The notes below the pieces were generated by a model. The model was not told the origin of the DNA. It searched no databases and worked only from the letters and a program-made list of their open reading frames with translations. A stretch of 64,000 nt of DNA from Conoideocrella luteorostrata (Eukaryota; Ascomycota; Sordariomycetes; Hypocreales; Clavicipitaceae), in contig JASWJB010000133.1 in NCBI GenBank assembly GCA_032433595.1, positions 1 to 64,000 on the forward strand. Reading direction: 5' to 3'. Each line of letters begins with the position of its first letter. Position 1 is the first letter of the stretch. The translations under genes and the position numbers were made by a program. This document shows positions 58,116 through 64,000 of this stretch, in pieces.

Positions 58116-61035
58116 TGTGGTGGTGGTGGGGAATATTTTGTCCCCAAGCAGCCCGTTAGCCGGCTGGCCGCTTGGGCCCAGCTAAGCAGCTGAGCGGCCT
58201 GGGCAAGCTGTGGGCGACTGACTGGGGGTGCTCTGGTCAAACAATTGAGTCAATCTGGCTGTTCGTCCGTGATGCCAGCACGGCAGGTAGAATGGAACCC
58301 TCGGCTATAGCCAATTAACTCTTTGCCACAGAGTACGGAGTCGTACCCCGTACAATATCAGTCAGTATACTCCGTACTCCGCAGGTATTGTAGTTAATGT
58401 TTCTTGCTGGCACCGGAGCCAATCCTGGTGTTTCTGGGCCAGAACCGTGCCCAACGTGTCTGTCTGCTGTTTGTCCGCTGCTTGTCTGCTGCTTGTCCGG
58501 TGGGATGGTGGGATGGTGGGATAGGATGAGAGACGAAACCCTGGTGCTGGCTGGTGTCCTCGCACCTGAAGCGATTCCGAACACAGACGTCGTCCGAATT
58601 CGATGTCACTCCTGCCAACCAAAAAAAAATACACACGCAGGAACGTGCGAGTCAATCCGGTCTATCAGATGGGGCGGCTGGGTTTATACAGTAGTATCTC
58701 GTCTTATTTTTACATTTGCTTTTCTTGGAACTACGGGATTCATCAATGTGTCCATGCAGGCTGCGCCGCCGGGGAGGCCAATCCTGCCCAGCCAGAGAGC
58801 GGTCAAGGCTGTCGTGGTCATGGTCATGGCTTGGAGGCGCAAATTGACCGTCATGCTAGATGGGACAAACTCCACCTGACGGGCCAATACATTGGACAAG
58901 CAGCACAATCAGCATGGTGAAAGAGAGACAAGTGAGGAAGGCTTTTTTCTGACGGCGTAGGATGCATTGATTGATGGCTTTCTTGATTGTCATTAGTCTC
59001 GCAACCTGGCACTTGGTTTTGCTTATTAGTTCCGTGGATGGCGTGGGCCGCCGCGGAGGAGTGCAGCAGCCATCGCAACTTGAAACACGCCGTGCATATG
59101 CCTCTGTGGCCATGGGCCAGCACTGCCTAATATCCTGCGCCGTACTAGTCTCAGCCAACAATACTCTGTACTCCGTACTCCGTAGTTAGTGAACGAACAA
59201 ACGTGTCCCTTGCCGTCGTTGTTGACGGAATTGTCCGTGCAAACACTGTGGTGTGGTCGCCGCGCCTTCGTAACCGCGCTCTCACTGAGTTCAACATCGT
59301 ATGATGGCCAGACGCGAATGTATCCTCCCTCGATGCAATAAATCATCTCAGCTTTTGATCTTTTGCGTACGGAGTACGGAGTACACACAAGCACAAGAAG
59401 AAACCGTCTTTCCAAATACAGTATGCAGTTCGGGGTAGCATCTGTTACGGGGTACGGTTATAAACTACTAATAATAATGGTGCAAGCCAATCCAAGCCAC
59501 GAGACTTCTCGATTTGACCACACTTGCTTGAACCGCGTGTCGCCACTGGCACCACACCTGGCGCCGAGGTGTGGATCGCCCGCTTGTGTGTCCCTCGCTC
59601 TCTTTTCTCTCCTCTGACTGGCCAGCCCCTTTCTTTTCTGGCGAAAGACGTCCATTCATCAATTCATTTATTACTCCGTACACTTTCCTCCACATAGAAT
59701 GGCACACACCAACAAAGTGGCTACTGTATTGTACAATGAAAGAAGCAATTCCACGCGTCTGTACGGAGTACTTCGTACTGCAGATCTACATCCATCGAGA
59801 CTGACCGCTTCTTGCTTGGGAGAGTTCACCGCATTGCAACTCTGTACGGCGTACGGAGTACAAATAACCACAAATGCTCAGGCACTCGGCCTCGACTTCG
59901 TGTCGGACCGACAAGATCGTCATTTCGTCATTCACCAAGTACCACGGAGAACAAATCGTCGCATCCACTAGTTAGAGTGCCATGCCCCACGGCACGGTCG
60001 TACAATACACCACCATCATGTACAAGTATGGGCCCATGCTGGCTCTTGACTGCCGCAGCCCCGTCTTGAAACATGTGTTACAGAGATCTAGAGTTTCCAC
60101 TAAGTCATGATTGACAAGGATCTCCCGAGTCTCAAACAAATCTCGACTGGCTTTCTCGATCGTTGTCAGTGACGATACCGGCTTGGCATATTCACTGGCA
60201 TGGTTTTTTATCAGATGTCAACATTTTAGTCTCCGGCAAGCGAATCCTACGGAAGTACCCGTGCTTCGCTTACGCATGGAAGTCGTCAGCAAACGGATGA
60301 TACTACCGAAACTCCATAGAATAACCTACTGTATGCATCAAGCTGGCTGTACTCTTCAATTCGCGAGCACATGGGTTTTCCTGGTAGTGTAACAAAAGGC
60401 CAGGTTACACATTCAATTTGATGTCGCATTGCCAATGGAAAGTTCCGCCCAAAACCCGCCAGATTTCCCGAACCCACTCGGCTGTCAATACAGTCCGGAC
60501 ATGCCGTTAATCCTGACACCTCAATATTTAGTTAAATGCCGGTGAATATGCTTTTAACCTTTTGATATCTTTGGGGCTATCCCGTCACGACTCTGTGCTG
60601 GTTTAGTCGCACTCCATGGTGGACATCAAATTAGAGTTTCTGGCTAGTTCGTGCTAACATTGACACCAGATTGGGCTTCCGTCTGAGAGCGTCATTTGCT
60701 AGTGAAACAGCTTGGGTTCTTGGGTCCTACGTCAATGCTGCCTCGAATAAAGAACGCCATTGGTTAGCTGGCTCCCCCAAGCACGGCTCGTCCGATACAG
60801 TAAGAGTCGAAGCGGGGCAGTAACGAAAAAGTAGAGATACTCGCTCACCTTTGCCGCTCTCCATCTCTATCTAGCTCTTCGGCTCTTTGGCTCTCTTGAT
60901 TCTTTACTTGGCGCCCCCCCCCCCCCCTCCCCCTCCTCGTCTTGGCGAAAGACATCAATTCTCCTCGGCATATCAATTCGTCTTATTCCTACTCCGTGTG
61001 TAAGTTTGAGAACATTGTATCTTATACACCCAGCT
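58116..61035. other. 2.9-kb gene-free spacer rich in TACTCCGTA motifs
   Basis: The left end should contain the Sec7-gene promoter and the right end that of the Zn2Cys6 gene. At least eight TACTCCGTA or TACGGAGTA motifs lie between 58333 and 60998, some in tandem (59367-59384) or facing pairs. A run of 14 Cs lies at 60914-60927, about 110 bp before the next start. Open frames in the stretch overlap on both strands and end at these motifs. Confidence 0.5.
59367..59384. repeat. Tandem GTACGGAGTACGGAGTAC
   Basis: Two overlapping GTACGGAGTAC units share a GTAC. This is the densest example of the dispersed motif in the window. Confidence 0.85.
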
Positions 61036-62487
61036 ATGGTCCACGACTCTCAGGTCCCCCGGTCGTGCGACCGGTGCCACTCTCTCAAAGAGCGTTGTAA
61101 ATGGACACCTGGATGCCCCCAATGCGAACGATGCACCAGAGTCGGTCATGTATGTAAGACTCGGAGGCCGATCAAGAGACCCGGACGTCCGCCGGCACCA
61201 TTCGTGACATCGCGGGTTAAGCATTCTAGAAGGATACAGCAATGGCCAGGCAGAACGGCAAGCCCAGCGAGCACAACTACCACAACCCCCGAACCTGATT
61301 TGAGTCGGTCACTGAGTCCAGTCGAATACGTCGCCAACACATCAATATGGAAGAACCGTTTATCGGCCTTTGGACAGTTAACTAAGCCCGAACTCGCTTT
61401 GCTGGACAGAGCTGTGCATCAAGACGACTTCATCCAGCTGTTTGTTCTAGGTCCAAGTTTTTGCGATGCACACCGGCAAAAGCTCGTCTTCCATCTTTTA
61501 TCTTCCCGCCATACCGTCCTGGACGGCTACCTCGCCTTCGCCTTATCCATGGGCGACAGGTTACAAGCAAACAACAGCTACAAATATGCCGCGTCCGCCC
61601 TTGTCACACTACGCTCGCTCTCGGTCACAGACCCAGTCGACAGCGCTTCCTGTCTTATACTAGGCTGGCAGATCCTCCACTTCGTGCTCAAGCTTGGCGG
61701 CGGAGAGCTCCTCGAGGTTTGCAGCCAGACCCTCAGCCTCATCAAGCCGTATTTCAGTTCTGCTAGAGCGATTGACAGCGCATACTTCAGCTTTTTGACG
61801 AGTTTGGTCGTGACGGAGACGGCGGAGTGTTTGTTCAAAGCAAGAAAACCGACTTTACGGTTGGATCATCCGGCCACATCTACACATATTGATGGCTGCG
61901 TGGGACTGTGCACAAGTCTTGCAAAGTATGCTTATGATGTGGCCACTTTGAACCATGCAATGCACAGGACTTGTCGGTCGACTCAACTTCAAGACGCAGA
62001 CATCACATGGAGTGCCTTGATCGAAGACCTAAACAACTTGGAGTGTCAGGTACGCAGCTGGAAACCGAACATACCCATCGATTTCTGCCAGAAATATACG
62101 GCCACTGAGGTCGCCCACATGATGTGCCAGGCTCAAGTCATGCACACGGCCTTGCTACTCATCATGCATCGTCTACGGTTCCCCTTCGGAATAGAAGACG
62201 CCACAGCCTTTCATTTGGCATCGAGTATAATCAACTGCATGGACATGGCCCTTCACATCACGGGGAAACGGCCTCGAGGTATGGACATGCCACTCAATGT
62301 CGCCAGTGTTGAGATCGCCGACGAGTCTGAACGAGCGCAAAACGCGGCAAGATTTTCAGCAATAGGAAAATACTCAGGGGTATTCCAAGAGCGAATTGGC
62401 AACAAGATGGCCTTAATTTGGACGGCCAGGCGTTCAAGGTCTGATATGTACTGGTATGACCTTGGTGACATTCTCTCATGTTGGTAG
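61036..62487 (+). CDS. Zn2Cys6 binuclear-cluster transcription factor
   Basis: This is a fungal-specific DNA-binding regulator. The single exon gives 483 residues from the ATG at 61036. The zinc cluster is at residues 11-40 with spacing C-x2-C-x6-C-x8-C-x2-C-x6-C (CDRCHSLKERCKW, CERCTRVGHVCKTRRP), plus one extra Cys inside the x8 loop. A basic linker (KRPGRPPAPF) follows, then a Ser/Thr/Pro-rich stretch. The remainder (about 130-480) is an all-helical region without a strong named domain, as in many regulators of this class. It is convergent with another transcription factor only 55 bp beyond its stop. Two regulators at the window edge suggest, but do not show, the border of a co-regulated gene group. 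Confidence 0.85.
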   Translation: MVHDSQVPRSCDRCHSLKERCKWTPGCPQCERCTRVGHVCKTRRPIKRPGRPPAPFVTSRVKHSRRIQQWPGRTASPASTTTTTPEPDLSRSLSPVEYVANTSIWKNRLSAFGQLTKPELALLDRAVHQDDFIQLFVLGPSFCDAHRQKLVFHLLSSRHTVLDGYLAFALSMGDRLQANNSYKYAASALVTLRSLSVTDPVDSASCLILGWQILHFVLKLGGGELLEVCSQTLSLIKPYFSSARAIDSAYFSFLTSLVVTETAECLFKARKPTLRLDHPATSTHIDGCVGLCTSLAKYAYDVATLNHAMHRTCRSTQLQDADITWSALIEDLNNLECQVRSWKPNIPIDFCQKYTATEVAHMMCQAQVMHTALLLIMHRLRFPFGIEDATAFHLASSIINCMDMALHITGKRPRGMDMPLNVASVEIADESERAQNAARFSAIGKYSGVFQERIGNKMALIWTARRSRSDMYWYDLGDILSCW

Positions 62488-62542
62488 TATTCCAAACAAA
62501 ACAGAAAAAAAAAGAAGAAAAAAAGAGAAGAGAACAAAAATT

Positions 62543-64000
62543 CTAATCTAGATCTGATCTACGGATTTCCTCCCAAACACGCTTAAATTTCATCAATAGC
62601 GTCCTGTCCGGCATGAACGTCTTTCCAAATAATACTAGTAATCTCTCCCATGCATATATTCCCATCGCCGAGAATATTCTTTTCAAGCGCCATATGAACC
62701 ATTCTCTCATCTCTGAATGGCCCCCCGCTGCAACAGTGCCAACAAAGAGTTGCCAGACTGTCAAGTTCATGGCGGAGCATAGCCTGATTTTCGGCTCATG
62801 CAAGGACTGTTTCAGATGGTCGACGAGGCAATGCAACTTTCTATCAAGTGACAGTGGCGGCGGCCACAAGATGTGCAGATATAAACGGAGAGCATGTTCC
62901 AACGCTTGCAGATGTGAGCTTTTAACCTTGGGCATGATGTCGATGCTATTCTCCAGACTCGTGGCTAGATTGCTGATGTCCTGTGCTTGCGACGGCAAGA
63001 GCCGGAGTCGGAAGTCGTCTACAAGCGACGACAGCTTCGAAAATTCAGCCGTGACCTGGGAAATCGCTTGGATGTATGCCTTCCCGTTTGGTACGCCTAA
63101 CGCGCCGGCTATTCTCACACTGTAGTCGTTGGGTGATGCAATGACAGCACCAACGGAGTCCCTGTGCAGATGTCAGCTTGGGGAGCTCATCCAAAGATCT
63201 AATAATATGGGGGAAGGAAGGATGTCCCAATTACATACTGGAAAAAGAATTCAGTAATCCACCGCGGGATGGGCCTCAGAGCTTGCCCCTTTCTGAGCCT
63301 GACCATTTGGGCGAGACCTGTGATGTGGGCATTCCGAGCGGTCTCATTGTCCACGAGAAGCTAGCCCAAGCATTAGACGAGGTAAATGGGGACAAATTAG
63401 GCCACCGACAGCTATGGAATGACGTACCTCACAGTACGATAGTGTAAAGACAGCCCCGAGAAGCCCATCAGTCAGTTCCGTCGAGACACGACCCAGCCTC
63501 TCGGAGATCATGTTAACAGCCCTGCAGGTATGCAGGGTAGCTATCGCGGATGACGACTGCACCAAGTCCGAGGTTTTACGGTGCCTTGTGGCTATAGCCA
63601 TGGATGCTTCCACCAGGGCTGGTTCGGACCGCAACAAGGCCACCCAGTTTACCAATAAGGGGGCATCTGACGCTGCAACGGCCGTGGGGAATACGAGGGG
63701 AGAGTACTGCCTCAACACTGAAAAACACGGATTAGAAAATGTGCATGGGTCAGATCAGACTGAAATGTCAGATGGTCTCAACCATCGAAAGCTACCTACG
63801 GTACCGTATGTCTCCGTCCGGGTCTGACGGCGTCATCGTCATAGCAGGAAGCCCGACAAGTGATGGGCTCGCGCTCCCATCTAATTCGGCTCGTTGTCTG
63901 TGTCTCCTCGATAACGGGGCATTCTGGGACAAAGATAATGTCAGCTGCAAATCATCGGGGTTGTCGCTTGCATGCCGGTCGCTCGTCGTGTTGCTGCCGC
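62543..64000 (-). CDS. Fungal transcription factor, C-terminal part (gene continues past the right edge)
   Basis: Only the 3' part is visible: exons 64000-63800 (partial), 63717-63428, 63360-63239 and 63161-62543, all in phase, about 410 residues. The N-terminal visible part is a Ser/Pro-rich linker. Then follows the fungal transcription-factor helical domain of the Fungal_trans_2 (DUF3468) type: LLRQYSPLVFPTAVAASDAP, ALVEASMAIATRHRK, LLGAVFTLSYCE and a segment starting NETARNAHITGLAQMVRLR. A long helical tail runs to the stop. A DNA-binding zinc cluster is expected beyond the right edge but cannot be seen. The three short introns (82, 67 and 77 nt) were placed by phase. The product could regulate its neighbours to the right. 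Confidence 0.75.

Noticed and set aside
58397..58879. 160-codon frame in the spacer upstream of the Sec7 gene
   Set aside because: It overlaps equal-length frames on the other strand, has no domain and includes a simple GGGATGGTGGGATGGTG repeat.
1..64000. CRISPR arrays, intact transposons, rRNA genes, biosynthetic core enzymes
   Set aside because: None were seen. Simple repeats are short and dispersed, and no transposase, reverse transcriptase, PKS, NRPS or terpene synthase motif was found in any frame.

Overview
This window comes from the nuclear genome of a filamentous ascomycete. A Sordariomycete, probably of the order Hypocreales, is the best guess, but that is inference from family resemblance and not proven. 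Support comes from many short introns (mostly 50-100 nt) with GTAAGT-like donors, CTAAC/CTAAT branch sites and YAG acceptors, two tRNA-Ala genes with introns, and typical Pezizomycotina families: a BimE-type APC1, DUF6594, a Crh cell-wall transglycosylase, a Zn2Cys6 regulator, GPR1/FUN34/YaaH and F-box/ankyrin proteins. Genes stand alone on both strands. I placed introns by eye from splice consensus, reading phase and family continuity.

Left part (0.5-15 kb), conserved housekeeping genes: mitochondrial ribosomal protein mL49 (Img2) diverges from translation initiation factor eIF3e across a promoter with a perfect TCACGTGA-centred palindrome. APC1, the cyclosome scaffold, diverges from VPS41 of the HOPS tethering complex.

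Central part (15-42.5 kb): a small GPI-anchored Ser/Thr/Pro-rich protein, two tRNA-Ala(AGC) genes, a DUF6594 membrane protein, the mitochondrial amidotransferase subunit GatB/Pet112, the ten-exon cytosolic phenylalanyl-tRNA synthetase alpha subunit, a small LEA-like mitochondrial protein, a GPR1/FUN34/YaaH transporter, a Jid1-like mitochondrial J-protein, a Ubp2-type deubiquitinase with a GC-AG intron, an AUH-type enoyl-CoA hydratase, and an uncharacterised membrane protein with a Cys-rich ectodomain and about seven membrane spans. A diverged repeat of about 170-300 bp is present at 27.0 kb and again at 32.1 kb.

Right part (42.5-64 kb), more accessory in character: AT-rich spacers with degenerate repeats surround an intronless F-box/ankyrin gene. 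A 3.2-kb gene-poor stretch follows. Then come a secreted HNH (DUF1524-like) nuclease, a GPI-anchored Crh-type GH16 enzyme, a large Sec7/PH Arf exchange factor, a 2.9-kb spacer, a Zn2Cys6 regulator, and a convergent fungal transcription factor that runs off the right edge. Short TACTCCGTA/TACGGAGTA motifs, often palindromic or tandem, recur in the intergenic DNA and cluster at 46-49 kb and 58-61 kb.

No CRISPR array, intact transposon, virus or biosynthetic core gene was seen. The least explained items are the dispersed TACTCCGTA motif, the paired repeat, the triple promoter repeat before the F-box/ankyrin gene, and the seven-span ectodomain protein.
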